Shown: positions 8,340 to 17,566, numbered from the stretch's first letter. The stretch: DNA of 33,170 bases from Paenarthrobacter sp. Z7-10 (GCF_026932795.1 NZ_JADPVH010000046.1:1-33170); one strand, 5' to 3'. Program-made: numbers and translations. The notes: generated by a model from the sequence alone, not told the origin.

Positions 8340-10964
8340 GTGAAGGCTATCCGCAGATTTACCGTCCGAACCGTACTGCCCACATCGATCGCTCCGCTGG
8401 GGCGGCTTGCCACCAATCTTCGGTGGTCGTGGCATCTGCCCACCCGTGAGTTGTTTGCGGGTCTGAGCCCCAGACTCTGGGAGGAAAGCGACCACGACCC
8501 GGTGACTTTCCTGGGGTCGATGAGCCGGGAGCAGTTCCACCGGATGGCCGATGATCCAGCGGTGGTGGAGCGGGTCCGCGCCGCGTCCGAGGATCTCACA
8601 CGCTATCTGGAGCAGCCGCGGTGGTACCAGGGCCTGGGTGAGAGCGCGCCGAAGTGCATTGCCTACTTCTCACCGGAGTTCGGCATTACCGAGGTGCTGC
8701 CGCAGTACTCCGGCGGCCTGGGCATTCTGGCTGGGGACCATCTCAAGGCTGCCTCGGACCTCGGCGTTCCGCTGATCGGTGTCGGTTTGCTGTATCAGGC
8801 CGGCTACTTTAAGCAATCCCTTTCCCGCGATGCATGGCAGCAGGAAACCTATCCGGTGCTGGATCCGGATGGCCTGCCGCTGACCCTGCTCCGCGAGGAG
8901 GACGGCCGTCCGGTCCTGCTGACTCTGCCGCTGCCGGAGGGGCGCCAAATCCGAGCGCACATTTGGCGTGCCGACGTCGGCCGGGTTCCGCTGCTGCTGA
9001 TGGATTCCAATGTGGCAGGCAACGATGACGCTGCCCGCGTCATCACTGACCGCCTCTATGGCGGCGGCGGCGAGCACCGGCTGCAGCAGGAACTGCTGCT
9101 GGGCATGGGCGGGGTCAAAGCGCTGCGGATATTTGCCAGGCTCACCGGCGCTACGGCTCCGGAGGTCTTCCACATGAATGAGGGCCATGCAGGGTTCCAG
9201 GGGATCGAGCGTATCCGTGAACTTATGGATCCGGCGGGCAACGAGGCCCCGCTGGGCTGGGAGGAAGCGTTGACCGCGGGCCGCGCCTCGACGGTTTTCA
9301 CGACGCACACTCCCGTTCCGGCAGGCATCGACCGCTTCTCCCGCTCGCAGATTCGGCAGTTCTTCGGCGCGGGGCTGGCACCCGGGGTTCCGCTGGAGAA
9401 AATCCTGGGACTTGGTGAGGAAACCTACGACGACGGCGACCCCGAGGTCTTCAACATGGCGGTGATGGGGCTGCGGCTGGCCCAGCGTGCCAATGGAGTG
9501 GCGAAACTCCACGGCGTGGTGTCCCGCGGTATGTTCGCCGGACTTTGGCCAGGATTCGACCACAGCGAAGTGCCGATTACGTCGGTAACTAATGGGGTGC
9601 ACGTTCCGAGCTGGGTTGACCCCCAGCTCAGCACCTTGGCCGCCAAGCGCTTCGGCTCCGATGTGCTCAACGCGCCGGACTGGTCCAAGGTGTATGAGGT
9701 TCCCGATGAGGAGATCTGGGCCCTGCGCCGCAGTCTGCGCAGCGCCCTCGTCGAGGACGTCCGCCGGCGCCTGCGCTCGTCGTGGAAGAAGCGCGGCGCA
9801 GCCGATGCCGAGCTGTCCTGGACGGATACCGTGCTGGACCCGGACGTGTTGACCATTGGTTTCGCCCGCCGGGTGCCCACCTACAAGCGACTGACCCTGA
9901 TGCTGCGCGATCCGGCCCGGCTCAAGCGGCTGCTGCTCAATGCTGAACACCCGATCCAGCTGGTCATTGCCGGGAAGTCGCACCCGGCCGACGATGCCGG
10001 AAAGAAAATGATCCAGGACTTGGTCCGGTTCACCGATGATCCGCAGGTCCGGCATCGGATCGTTTTCCTGCCCAACTACGACATCGCGATGGCCCGGACC
10101 CTGTTCCCGGGCTGTGACGTTTGGCTGAATAACCCGCTGCGCCCGCTCGAGGCCTGCGGCACCTCGGGAATGAAGGCGGCCATCAACGGCTCGCTGAACC
10201 TCTCGGTGCTCGATGGCTGGTGGGACGAGATGTACGACGGCGAAAACGGCTGGGCAATCCCGACGGCCAACAATGGGGCCTCGCCGGAGGACCGTGACGA
10301 TATTGAGGCAGCTGCCCTCTATGAGCTGCTGGAACGCCAGGTTGCTCCGCGCTTCTACGGCGCCACCGTCACCACCGGTGCCGGAGGAGCTGGAGCGGCT
10401 GGAGCGTCGCAACCATCTCCTGACGGACTGCCGATGCACTGGATCTCCATGATCAAGCACACGCTGGCCAAACTGGGTCCGGCGGTCTCGGCCGAGCGAA
10501 TGCTCAAAGACTATGTGGAGCGGCTCTACCAGCCCGCGGCCATCTCCGGCAGGGCAGCCCGGGACCGCGACTACGCGCAGGCAAAGCAACTGGCGGACTG
10601 GACCACCACGGTGCGGGCAGCATGGCCGAAAATTGCGGTGGAACACGTCGATTCGGTGGGTGTTTCCGATGATCCGCAGATCGGGGACACTCTGCAGGTC
10701 AAGGCCTACGTGGCGCTGGACAGCTTGGCACCGCAGGACGTCAGCGTCGAGGTGGCATATGGCCAGGCTCTGGATTCCGATGAACTCACTAACACCACCA
10801 TCTCGGTCCTGGACCAGGAGAAGGAACTGGGCCAGGGACGGTACCTGTTCAGCGGCGAGGTTGTGATCGACCGGTCCGGCAGCTTCGGTTACACGGTTCG
10901 GGTGCTGCCCACCCACTCCGGCCTGGCGTCCAAGGCGGAACTGGGCCTGATCGTTAACGCCTGA
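8340..10964 (+). CDS. glgP: Alpha-glucan (glycogen) phosphorylase, GT35
   Basis: This phosphorylase releases glucose 1-phosphate from alpha-1,4-glucan using pyridoxal phosphate. The product (874 aa) is the actinobacterial/archaeal-type enzyme, with an N-terminal DUF3417-like region (about residues 10-120), the phosphorylase core, and the PLP lysine Lys612 in the GTSGMKAAINGS motif. I chose the GTG at 8340: it begins the segment VKAIRRFTVRTVLP typical of homologue N-termini and follows a -10 hexamer at leaderless distance. An in-frame ATG at 8283 would add 19 residues without a ribosome binding site. The gene is transcribed away from the glgE operon, so synthesis and breakdown of the same polymer share one 188-nt control region. 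It ends at a strong bidirectional terminator shared with glgX. Confidence 0.95.
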   Translation: MKAIRRFTVRTVLPTSIAPLGRLATNLRWSWHLPTRELFAGLSPRLWEESDHDPVTFLGSMSREQFHRMADDPAVVERVRAASEDLTRYLEQPRWYQGLGESAPKCIAYFSPEFGITEVLPQYSGGLGILAGDHLKAASDLGVPLIGVGLLYQAGYFKQSLSRDAWQQETYPVLDPDGLPLTLLREEDGRPVLLTLPLPEGRQIRAHIWRADVGRVPLLLMDSNVAGNDDAARVITDRLYGGGGEHRLQQELLLGMGGVKALRIFARLTGATAPEVFHMNEGHAGFQGIERIRELMDPAGNEAPLGWEEALTAGRASTVFTTHTPVPAGIDRFSRSQIRQFFGAGLAPGVPLEKILGLGEETYDDGDPEVFNMAVMGLRLAQRANGVAKLHGVVSRGMFAGLWPGFDHSEVPITSVTNGVHVPSWVDPQLSTLAAKRFGSDVLNAPDWSKVYEVPDEEIWALRRSLRSALVEDVRRRLRSSWKKRGAADAELSWTDTVLDPDVLTIGFARRVPTYKRLTLMLRDPARLKRLLLNAEHPIQLVIAGKSHPADDAGKKMIQDLVRFTDDPQVRHRIVFLPNYDIAMARTLFPGCDVWLNNPLRPLEACGTSGMKAAINGSLNLSVLDGWWDEMYDGENGWAIPTANNGASPEDRDDIEAAALYELLERQVAPRFYGATVTTGAGGAGAAGASQPSPDGLPMHWISMIKHTLAKLGPAVSAERMLKDYVERLYQPAAISGRAARDRDYAQAKQLADWTTTVRAAWPKIAVEHVDSVGVSDDPQIGDTLQVKAYVALDSLAPQDVSVEVAYGQALDSDELTNTTISVLDQEKELGQGRYLFSGEVVIDRSGSFGYTVRVLPTHSGLASKAELGLIVNA

Positions 10965-10979
10965 TCCCCTCCCCTCATC

Positions 10980-11013
10980 CGCGAAACCCCAGCGAACCTG
11001 CTGGGGTTTCGCG
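10980..11013. terminator. Bidirectional terminator between glgP and glgX
   Basis: A perfect 14-bp stem (arms 10980-10993 and 11000-11013, gene-distal bases cgcg, six-nt loop) with runs of C and G flanked by AAA/TTT in the arms. It lies 15 nt after the glgP stop, between convergent genes. A partial second copy of the right arm (gggtttcgcga) follows at about 11023-11033. Confidence 0.8.
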
Positions 11014-11089
11014 CGTTCGCTCGGGTTTCGCGACGGCTCAGGGCAGGCAGGCGGCTTGGGGGCAGAGACGCGCACCCAGCGGTCGTGGG

Positions 11090-13333
11090 TCAGTCGCGGG
11101 GCGGTTGGGAACGATAGACGCTGATCGAGTTGGCCTCCACCAGGTCCTTGTCCCCGGCCAGAAGCTCAATGCCGCGGCGGTGCCGGTAGTCCTGCGCCGT
11201 GCTGAACCGCAGCTCATAGCGGCGGGTAGTGCCGCCGTCGTCCGCCGCCCCCGGCAGCACTACCTTGAGGTCCTGCACAGCGGCGTTGATCACCACCAGT
11301 CCGTCCAGCACCCCGGTCGGCGAACCCATCTGCATCTGCAGCACCCGGGTCGCGGGGTCCGCCCATTGTTCGGGCGTCATCGCGTTGCCGTCGGCCGCAA
11401 ACCAGTGCAGATACGAGCTCCCGCCGATGGCGAGAAAGCTCTCTGGCTGGCCAGCCAGGAAGTCCCTCCGCACCTTGATCAATCGCCGAGTGGCCGTCAA
11501 CATGTCCCGCGCCGCGGAATCCATGGACCAATCCAGCCACGCCAGCTCGTTGTCCTGGCAATAGGTGTTGTTGTTGCCTTGCTGGCTGCGCCCCAGTTCG
11601 TCTCCGGCCGTGATCATCGGCACGCCCTGGGAGAGCATCAGAGTGGCCATCATGTTTCGGCTGCTCTGCGCCCGTGCGGCCCGGATGCCGGGGTCATCAG
11701 TGCGGCCCTCGACGCCATGGTTCCAGCTGTGGTTGTGATCGCCGCCGTCGCGGTTGTCCTCACCATTGGCTTCGTTGTGCTTATGCGAATACGAGACCAG
11801 GTCCGCGAGCGTAAACCCATCATGGGCCGTGATTAAGTTGATGGAGGCGAAGTGGCCGCGGCCCGAGGCAGCGAACAGGGCGGAGGAGCCGGCCAACGCG
11901 TCCGCCAACGGGGCCAGTGGACCGCCATGCCCGCCCGCAGCCATGGCCGCCTGGTCCGTGAGCCAGATATCGCGCACCGAATCCCGGAAACGATCGTTCC
12001 AGTCAGACCAACCAGCAGGAAAGCAGCCGGTCTGCCAGCCATCCGGGCCAAGGTCCCATGGCTCGGCGATCAGTTTGACGCCCTGCAGCCCCGGATCAGC
12101 GGACGCGGCGGCCAGGAAAGCGTGATCCTGGCGGAAGTGATTGTTCCCATCGCGGGCCAAGCTGACTGCCAGATCGAAGCGGAATCCATCCACATGGAAT
12201 TCTTTGACCCAATAGCGCAATGATTCCAGGACCAAATCCACAACGCGCGGCTCGGAGAAGTCCATGGTGTTGCCGCAGCCGGTGTTGTCCAGGTACCGCC
12301 CGTGCTCATGGCGGTAGTACTGCTCGTCCGCCAGCCCGCGCCAACTCAAATCGGGCAGCGCGGCCGGACCTTCCGCGGTGTGGTTGTAGACGACGTCCAG
12401 CAGCACTTCGATCCCGGCGCTGTGCAGTGCTTTGACCATGGCCTTGAGTTCGTTCCGTACCGCCTCGGGTCCCGCCGTGCGGGCGGCGGCACTGGCATAG
12501 TGGACATGCGGAGCGAAAAAACCGAGGGTGTTGTAGCCCCAATAGTTCGTCAGCCCCAATGGGGCCAGATGTGGCTCGTCGATGTGGTACTGAATGGGCA
12601 GCAGTTCGACGACGGTGATCCCCAGCGCGGTCAGGTGCTCGATCATAGCCGGGTGGGCCATGCCCGCATAGCTTCCGCGGATGGCCTCGGGAATCATGGG
12701 GGAACGCATGGTTTGGCCCTTGACGTGGGCCTCATACAGAACGGTGTTGCGCCAGGGAGTGCGCGGCGGGGCGTCCGTGCCCCAGTCGAAGTCGGCGCCG
12801 GTGGAGCCGCCCGCTCTGGTGGAACCGACACCGTCTGAACCGACACCTTCTGAGCCGACACCGTCTGAGCCGTCTGCCACCCGGACGGAGGTGTACAACG
12901 GGCCATCTGGGCCGGGCCTGCAGTCGATGTATTTCCCATAGGGGTCCAGCAGAAGCTGCGCAGAGTCCGGGTCCGGGCCCACTGAATCCGAATCCAACTG
13001 ATCCGCACCAAAGGGCAGCCGTGCAGAGTCCGGGTCCGGCGTGGACTCGCTCTCACCGACGGGCGCCGCGCCGGCGGGAGCAAGGGCATACCGGCTCCCG
13101 CGTGGTATCCCGGGCACCAAGCCGTAATGAACACCCTCGGACCGGTGCGGAAGCAGGACCCGTCGCCAGGACCGTTCGGGTGCCTGAACCCAGAGCACAA
13201 TACGGTGGTGGTCAGGCGCGAAGACCGCCACGTTGGCCGTATCCCCGGACGCCGAGGGCAACGGTGCACTTACTCCAAGCGGGAAGGGTCTGGCCACACT
13301 TCCCGACGTGATGAGGCCGGCGCTCTGAGTCAC
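11090..13333 (-). CDS. glgX: Glycogen debranching enzyme (isoamylase-type)
   Basis: GlgX hydrolyses alpha-1,6 branches of phosphorylase-limited glycogen, complementing GlgP. The product (747 aa) has an N-terminal CBM48-like domain and a GH13 core with DVVYNHT, nucleophile Asp387 (GFRFDLA), acid/base Glu424 (LIAEPWD) and Asp505 (TAHDGF). The GTG at 13333 is chosen because it lies 13 nt after the rlmB stop and has GGAG five nt upstream; the longer frame to 13564 only reads through rlmB in another phase. Between the N-terminal domain and the barrel sits a low-complexity Asp/Ser/Gly insertion (about residues 105-175) that includes a tandem DGVGS/EGVGS repeat, not typical of the family. It probably shares a transcript with rlmB. 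Confidence 0.94.
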   Translation of the reverse strand: MTQSAGLITSGSVARPFPLGVSAPLPSASGDTANVAVFAPDHHRIVLWVQAPERSWRRVLLPHRSEGVHYGLVPGIPRGSRYALAPAGAAPVGESESTPDPDSARLPFGADQLDSDSVGPDPDSAQLLLDPYGKYIDCRPGPDGPLYTSVRVADGSDGVGSEGVGSDGVGSTRAGGSTGADFDWGTDAPPRTPWRNTVLYEAHVKGQTMRSPMIPEAIRGSYAGMAHPAMIEHLTALGITVVELLPIQYHIDEPHLAPLGLTNYWGYNTLGFFAPHVHYASAAARTAGPEAVRNELKAMVKALHSAGIEVLLDVVYNHTAEGPAALPDLSWRGLADEQYYRHEHGRYLDNTGCGNTMDFSEPRVVDLVLESLRYWVKEFHVDGFRFDLAVSLARDGNNHFRQDHAFLAAASADPGLQGVKLIAEPWDLGPDGWQTGCFPAGWSDWNDRFRDSVRDIWLTDQAAMAAGGHGGPLAPLADALAGSSALFAASGRGHFASINLITAHDGFTLADLVSYSHKHNEANGEDNRDGGDHNHSWNHGVEGRTDDPGIRAARAQSSRNMMATLMLSQGVPMITAGDELGRSQQGNNNTYCQDNELAWLDWSMDSAARDMLTATRRLIKVRRDFLAGQPESFLAIGGSSYLHWFAADGNAMTPEQWADPATRVLQMQMGSPTGVLDGLVVINAAVQDLKVVLPGAADDGGTTRRYELRFSTAQDYRHRRGIELLAGDKDLVEANSISVYRSQPPRD
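12822..12866 (-). repeat. 15-bp in-frame tandem repeat (3+ copies) in glgX
   Basis: Units at 12822-12836, 12837-12851 and 12852-12866, plus a partial fourth, differ at one or two positions. They encode a VGS-(D/E)G pentapeptide repeat in a loop of GlgX away from the catalytic motifs. Confidence 0.8.
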
Positions 13334-13346
13334 GACGGCTCCGTCC

Positions 13347-14357
13347 CTACGGCTGACTGCGGGCGGAACGCTGTTTGGAAACCTCGTACAGGGTGATACC
13401 CACGGCCATCGACGCGTTGAGGGATTCCATCGCCGAATCGATCGGAATCGAGACGATCTGGTCGCAGTTCTCCCGCACCAAACGCGAGAGACCCTTGCCT
13501 TCCGAACCCACGACGATGCAGATCGGATCGGCCGCCAGTGGCAGCCCCGGCAGTGAAACGTCACCGTCGCCGTCGAGCCCTAAGACAAAGATTCCCATGT
13601 CTTTGAACGCGGCCAGAGCGCGGTTCAGGTTCGGCGCCTTGGCCACGGGGACACGGACGGCGGCACCGGCGCTGGTCTTCCAGGCGGCGGCTGTCACACC
13701 CACACTGCGCCGCTCCGGAACGACGACGGCGTGCCCACTGAAGGCGGAAACGCTGCGGATGATGGCGCCAAGGTTACGCGGATCCGTGATGCCGTCCAGG
13801 GCGACGAAGAGGGGCGCATTGTTGATGTAGCCCTTCTTCCACTTGGCAACGGTCTCCTGGGCCAGGTCCACCGCGTCCTCATACTCATACGGCGGAATCT
13901 GCAGCACCAGACCCTGATGCACGGCGTCTTCGGTCAGGCGGTCCAGTTCCGGCTTGTGGACCTCCATCAGCGGGATGCCTCGGTCCGCTGCCAGCTTCAG
14001 GGAATCCCGGACACGGTCATCCATGTCGATCCGGACCGCCACATACAAGGTCTTGGCAGGGATGCCTGCGCGCAGCGCCTCCACCACCGAGTTGCGCCCG
14101 GTGACCATCTCCTCCGTGGCGCGGCCCTTAGGCCCGCTCCGGCCCCGGCCATTACGCGGCGGCGCTCCGGCGGAGCCATGCTTGGCGGCTGAACGCTCGG
14201 CAAGCTGTTTGCCCTTGTGCGCCTTGTGATAGGGGCGCTCAACGGCCTTCGGCGTGGGACCCTTGCCCTCCAGCGCTTTGCGGCCGTGGCCGCCGGTACC
14301 AACCGTGGGGCCCTTCTTCAGCTTGCGCAAGGCCCCTGCGCGTGAACTATTGGCCAT
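13347..14357 (-). CDS. rlmB: 23S rRNA (guanosine-2'-O-)-methyltransferase, SpoU/TrmH family
   Basis: SPOUT-fold enzyme that 2'-O-methylates a guanosine in 23S rRNA (G2251 in E. coli numbering, by family). The 336-aa product has a Lys/Arg/Gly-rich basic N-terminal extension (about residues 1-85), an L30e-like substrate-binding domain (TGRNSVVEALRAG onwards), then the trefoil-knot catalytic domain with ALDGITDPRNLGAIIRS, VVGSEGKGLS and IDSAMESLNASMA, the three SpoU motifs. The ATG at 14357 has no Shine-Dalgarno but a TAGGGT hexamer six nt upstream. It precedes glgX by 13 nt and follows cysS in the carD-linked cluster. The basic extension is common in actinobacterial RlmB proteins and probably contacts RNA (inference). 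Confidence 0.93.
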   Translation of the reverse strand: MANSSRAGALRKLKKGPTVGTGGHGRKALEGKGPTPKAVERPYHKAHKGKQLAERSAAKHGSAGAPPRNGRGRSGPKGRATEEMVTGRNSVVEALRAGIPAKTLYVAVRIDMDDRVRDSLKLAADRGIPLMEVHKPELDRLTEDAVHQGLVLQIPPYEYEDAVDLAQETVAKWKKGYINNAPLFVALDGITDPRNLGAIIRSVSAFSGHAVVVPERRSVGVTAAAWKTSAGAAVRVPVAKAPNLNRALAAFKDMGIFVLGLDGDGDVSLPGLPLAADPICIVVGSEGKGLSRLVRENCDQIVSIPIDSAMESLNASMAVGITLYEVSKQRSARSQP

Positions 14358-14363
14358 GGTAAA

Positions 14364-14369
14364 ACCCTA
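14364..14369 (-). promoter_or_regulatory. -10-like hexamer six nt before rlmB
   Basis: TAGGGT on the minus strand ends six nt before the ATG at 14357. No good -35 is seen. It belongs to the recurring leaderless pattern in this window. Confidence 0.4.
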
Positions 14370-14525
14370 ACGGTCGGTGAGGGACCAGTTGCGGGCCCCG
14401 AAAGTTTTGCTGGCGCGGACTCAATTACTGCCCGCACCGTTACCAGTTTACTAAATCGCCCCAAATCCGCCGCAGACACCAGTCCGGCTGTGGATTCCGG
14501 GGACGGGCGGGGCCCGCCACGCAGG

Positions 14526-15968
14526 TCAGGAGGCGGCCGTGTCCCTGCGCAGCTCCCAGCTGGGCCCATCGGACGTGTCCGCTATCTCGATTCCGGCCGC
14601 GGCAAGGGAATCCCGGATGGCATCGGAGGTGGCCCAGTCCTTGGCCGCCCGGGCCTGGTTCCGCGCCGACAGCTGCGCCTGGATTAAGGTGTCCAGCGCC
14701 GCTCGCTCGGCAGTGCCGCCGTCGTCGTCCTTCCACTGCCCGCTCAACGGGTTGATCCCCAACGCCTCCGTCATGCCGAGCAACGCGGCAAGGGCGACCT
14801 TGGCGCCGTCGTCGTCCCGTGCGGCCAGTGCGGTGTTGCCCGCCCGGACCGTCTCATGAAGGACGCCCAGGGCCGCCGGAACATTGAGGTCATCATCCAT
14901 CGCCGCGCCGAAGGCCTCGGGAACGGAGGACACCATGCCCCAGTCGCCGCCGGGAAACAGCCTGGCCACCGTTTTCGTCAAAAAGGTCTCAATGCGTTCG
15001 ACGGCGGACGCGGCTTCGGTAAGCGACTCGGGCCGATAGTCCAGCACCGAGCGGTAGTTGGCCTGGCCCAGGTAATAGCGGACCACCAACGGCCGAGCCT
15101 GGGCAAGTAACTCCGCGGGGCCGACGGTATTGCCAATGGACTTGCTCATTTTCTCGCCGCCGTAAGTCACCAGTCCGTTGTGCAGCCAGAAGTTGGCGAA
15201 ACTTCGTCCCGCGGCCTGCGACTGGGCCATTTCGTTTTCGTGGTGTGGAAAGCGCAGGTCCAGACCGCCGCCGTGGATGTCGAAGGCAGGGCCGAGGTAC
15301 TTTCCGGCCATCGCGGAGCATTCCAGATGCCAGCCGGGACGGCCGCGACCCCATGGACTGGACCAGGCCGCCGTCGCCGGTTCCCCCCGCTTGTGGCCCT
15401 TCCAGAGCGCAAAGTCGCGCGGATCCTTCTTCCGGACGCTGAACTCCGGCTCCACATCCGGGGCCGCCTGCATATCGTCGATGTTCTGCCGCGTCAACGA
15501 GCCATATTTGCTCCACGAGCGCACGTCGAAGTACACGTCGCCGGAACCGTCCGCGGCCGGGTAGGCATGACCGCTGTCGATCAGTTCCTGGATCAGCTGG
15601 TGCATCTCCGGTATGTGCCCGGTGGCGCGGGGCTCGTAGGTGGGCTTCTCCACCCCCAGTGCGTCGTAGGCATCCTCGAAGGCCTGCTCAAACCGGTAGG
15701 CCAGCGCCCACCATTCCTCGCCGGACTCCGCGCTCTTGGCCAGGATCTTGTCATCGATATCCGTGACGTTGCGGACCACCGTGACCTTAAGGCCTCGGTA
15801 GCGCAGCCAGCGGGTGAGCTGGTCGAAGGCGATGGCCGAACGGACGTGCCCAATATGCGGCTCGCCCTGGACGGTGGCGCCGCAGTAGTAAAGCGAGGCC
15901 TCGCCCTGGACGAGCGGGGAAAAGTCGCGGACTTCGGCGGCAGCGGAATCGTAAAAGCGCAGGGTCAC
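14526..15968 (-). CDS. cysS: Cysteinyl-tRNA synthetase
   Basis: Class Ia aminoacyl-tRNA synthetase that charges tRNA-Cys. The 480-aa product shows the HIGH signature (residues 38-41, PHIGHVRS), KMSKS (273-277), and the zinc ligands typical of CysRS: Cys29, the Cys of HLECSAM, and the HHE of [10 protein letters not shown]. The C-terminal DALR region and anticodon-binding part follow. The start is a GTG at 15968 with no usable Shine-Dalgarno; a TAGCCT hexamer lies six nt upstream. The order cysS after ispF-ispD-carD matches the mycobacterial cluster. Between its stop and rlmB there are 168 nt with no gene. Confidence 0.96.
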   Translation of the reverse strand: MTLRFYDSAAAEVRDFSPLVQGEASLYYCGATVQGEPHIGHVRSAIAFDQLTRWLRYRGLKVTVVRNVTDIDDKILAKSAESGEEWWALAYRFEQAFEDAYDALGVEKPTYEPRATGHIPEMHQLIQELIDSGHAYPAADGSGDVYFDVRSWSKYGSLTRQNIDDMQAAPDVEPEFSVRKKDPRDFALWKGHKRGEPATAAWSSPWGRGRPGWHLECSAMAGKYLGPAFDIHGGGLDLRFPHHENEMAQSQAAGRSFANFWLHNGLVTYGGEKMSKSIGNTVGPAELLAQARPLVVRYYLGQANYRSVLDYRPESLTEAASAVERIETFLTKTVARLFPGGDWGMVSSVPEAFGAAMDDDLNVPAALGVLHETVRAGNTALAARDDDGAKVALAALLGMTEALGINPLSGQWKDDDGGTAERAALDTLIQAQLSARNQARAAKDWATSDAIRDSLAAAGIEIADTSDGPSWELRRDTAAS

Positions 15969-15974
15969 GCCTCA

Positions 15975-15980
15975 AGGCTA
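15975..15980 (-). promoter_or_regulatory. -10-like hexamer six nt before cysS
   Basis: TAGCCT on the minus strand ends six nt before the GTG at 15968; no convincing -35. Confidence 0.38.
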
Positions 15981-16025
15981 TCGGATCAGGACCTCCGGAA
16001 AAGTTTTAGCGCCTTCCCTCTGGCC

Positions 16026-16616
16026 TCAGCGAACTACGAGCGCAGTGGCGATGGCAGCCACGCCCTCGCCTCGGCCGGTGAAACCCAAGGCATCGGTGGT
16101 GGTGGCGCTAACGCTGACAGGAGCGCCAGCTGCTTCGGAGAGCACATGTTGGGCTTCATCGCGGCGGGGACCGAATTTCGGTCTATTACCCACCAGCTGC
16201 ACGGCAATATTTCCGATTTCAAAGCCCGCTGCCCGGACGATCCGGGCAGCCTCGGTCAGCAGCACCACACCATGGGCCCCCTCGAATTCGGGCCGATCAG
16301 TGCCAAAATGCTCCCCCAGATCCCCGAGACCGGCCGCCGAAAACAGCGCGTCTGCGGCGGCGTGGGCCACCGGATCACCGTCGGAGTGCCCGGCAAGACC
16401 GCGCTCCCCGGGCCAGGCCAAGCCCGCCAACCAGAGCAGCCGCGGTGCGTCCAAGGGAGCGTAGGCGTGCACGTCCACTCCGATTCCCGTCCGCGGCCAG
16501 CCGGCTCCTGCGCCCGCCTGCACCCCTTTCCACTCCGGCCCGGCCACCGGGTCCGGCGGCTGGCTCGGTCCGGCCACCGGGTCCGGCAGCTGGCTCGGCG
16601 GGATCTGTGCGCTCAT
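16026..16616 (-). CDS. ispF: 2-C-methyl-D-erythritol 2,4-cyclodiphosphate synthase
   Basis: IspF closes CDP-ME 2-phosphate to MEcPP in the non-mevalonate isoprenoid pathway. The 196-aa frame holds the complete domain from GIGVDVHAY (metal-binding Asp/His) through [16 protein letters not shown] to [20 protein letters not shown] and [14 protein letters not shown]. Family members are about 160 aa. The extra 35-40 N-terminal residues are Pro/Ala/Gly-rich and contain a duplicated 10-residue segment. The ATG at 16616 overlaps the ispD stop by 4 nt, which supports coupling. A GTG at 16523 would give a family-sized 165-aa protein and cannot be excluded. Translation follows ispD, the previous step but one of the same pathway. 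Confidence 0.94.
   Translation of the reverse strand: MSAQIPPSQLPDPVAGPSQPPDPVAGPEWKGVQAGAGAGWPRTGIGVDVHAYAPLDAPRLLWLAGLAWPGERGLAGHSDGDPVAHAAADALFSAAGLGDLGEHFGTDRPEFEGAHGVVLLTEAARIVRAAGFEIGNIAVQLVGNRPKFGPRRDEAQHVLSEAAGAPVSVSATTTDALGFTGRGEGVAAIATALVVR
16541..16600 (-). repeat. 30-bp tandem duplication at the ispF 5' end
   Basis: Units 16541-16570 and 16571-16600 differ at three bases and encode a PDPVAGP-type segment twice. The duplication lies upstream of the conserved IspF domain and in frame. Confidence 0.8.
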
Positions 16617-17395
16617 CCCTCCACCCAGCGCGGGGCGAGCGGGCCTTCCAGCAGGGCTTCGGCCAGCAGCAGGTCCGTTGGGGTGGTGATTTTCAGGCTG
16701 CGGGCTGAGCCCTTGACGACGTAGACGGCCACGCCCATGGCTTCCACCAGCATTGCGTCGTCGGTCACCTCGGCGGCCTGGGATTGGGTCAGCAGCGCAG
16801 CCTGTTCATGTGCCCGGCGCAGGGTGGCCAGGTCAAAGCCCTGCGGGGTCTGCACGGCCCGCAATTGATCCCGGGCCGGCGTGCAGCGGACCCTCTCCGG
16901 GGCAATCGATGCCGTCCCGGGATCGGAATTCTCTACTGTCTTGATGGTGTCGACGACGGCGAGGGCGGGGATCACGGCCAGCGCCCCTTCCGCCAGCGAT
17001 GCGGCGATCCGGTGGAATACCTCCGGCGGCGTCAGCGCCCGGGCGGCATCGTGAATGACTACCGCACTCACCTCCGGCGCCAGGGCCGCCAGCGCGGACC
17101 GAACGGACTCCGCCCGGCTGCTGCCGCCGTCGACGACCGTGATTTCCGGACCGCCGGCCGCCGATGTTTCAGCAGCCAACACACCACAAAGCCTCTGCAG
17201 CTCGGCATCACCGTCCGGGAGCGCCACGCAGATATGGCTGGCAATGTCAGCCGCCAGGACGCCACGCAGTGCATGCGTGAGCATGAGTTCTCCGCCGAGC
17301 GGAACGCGCGCCTTGGGGACTCCGCGACCCAGCCGTTCGCCCGATCCGGCGGCGACCACGATGACGGCGATCTTTCTTCCAGCCTCTGTCTCCAT
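16613..17395 (-). CDS. ispD: 2-C-methyl-D-erythritol 4-phosphate cytidylyltransferase
   Basis: IspD makes CDP-methylerythritol from MEP and CTP. The 260-aa product has the nucleotide-binding [15 protein letters not shown] signature near residues 15-29, the VIHDAARAL motif and the TPQGF and TDDAMLVE motifs. The ATG at 17395 is chosen: the longer frame to 17467 adds residues unlike the family, while [17 protein letters not shown] is a normal N-terminus, and a TACGCT hexamer stands six nt before the ATG. It is separated from carD by a strong terminator, so it is probably transcribed on its own together with ispF, whose ATG overlaps its stop. Confidence 0.94.
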   Translation of the reverse strand: METEAGRKIAVIVVAAGSGERLGRGVPKARVPLGGELMLTHALRGVLAADIASHICVALPDGDAELQRLCGVLAAETSAAGGPEITVVDGGSSRAESVRSALAALAPEVSAVVIHDAARALTPPEVFHRIAASLAEGALAVIPALAVVDTIKTVENSDPGTASIAPERVRCTPARDQLRAVQTPQGFDLATLRRAHEQAALLTQSQAAEVTDDAMLVEAMGVAVYVVKGSARSLKITTPTDLLLAEALLEGPLAPRWVEG

Positions 17396-17401
17396 CCGCC
17401 C

Positions 17402-17407
17402 AGCGTA
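17402..17407 (-). promoter_or_regulatory. -10-like hexamer six nt before ispD
   Basis: TACGCT on the minus strand ends six nt before the ATG at 17395; no clear -35. It lies just after the carD terminator, where a promoter for ispD-ispF would be expected. Confidence 0.4.
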
Positions 17408-17477
17408 TCGCCAGTAGGCCGGACAGTGCGGCAGCCAAGGGGCCCACTGCGGGTCGCGGCCGCGCACAGTGGACGTG

Positions 17478-17514
17478 AAAAAGGCCTCGGCAGGACGTTA
17501 CCTGCCGGGGCCTT
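17478..17514 (-). terminator. Rho-independent terminator of carD
   Basis: Minus-strand hairpin with arms aaggcc-c-cggcagg and cctgccg-a-ggcctt, a six-nt loop, followed by five T. It lies 53 nt past the carD stop and before ispD. Confidence 0.8.
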
Positions 17515-17566
17515 CCCCTACATCACTTCGGGCTCGGGCCGACTTCAACGACCGCCCCGGCTTCCC

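Noticed and set aside
8670-11075. 801-codon minus-strand frame opposite glgP
   Set aside because: Long but antisense to a clear phosphorylase, runs through its terminator, and shows no family.
15180-16724. 514-codon plus-strand frame across cysS, ispF and ispD
   Set aside because: Crosses three well-supported minus-strand genes; no coding signal of its own.
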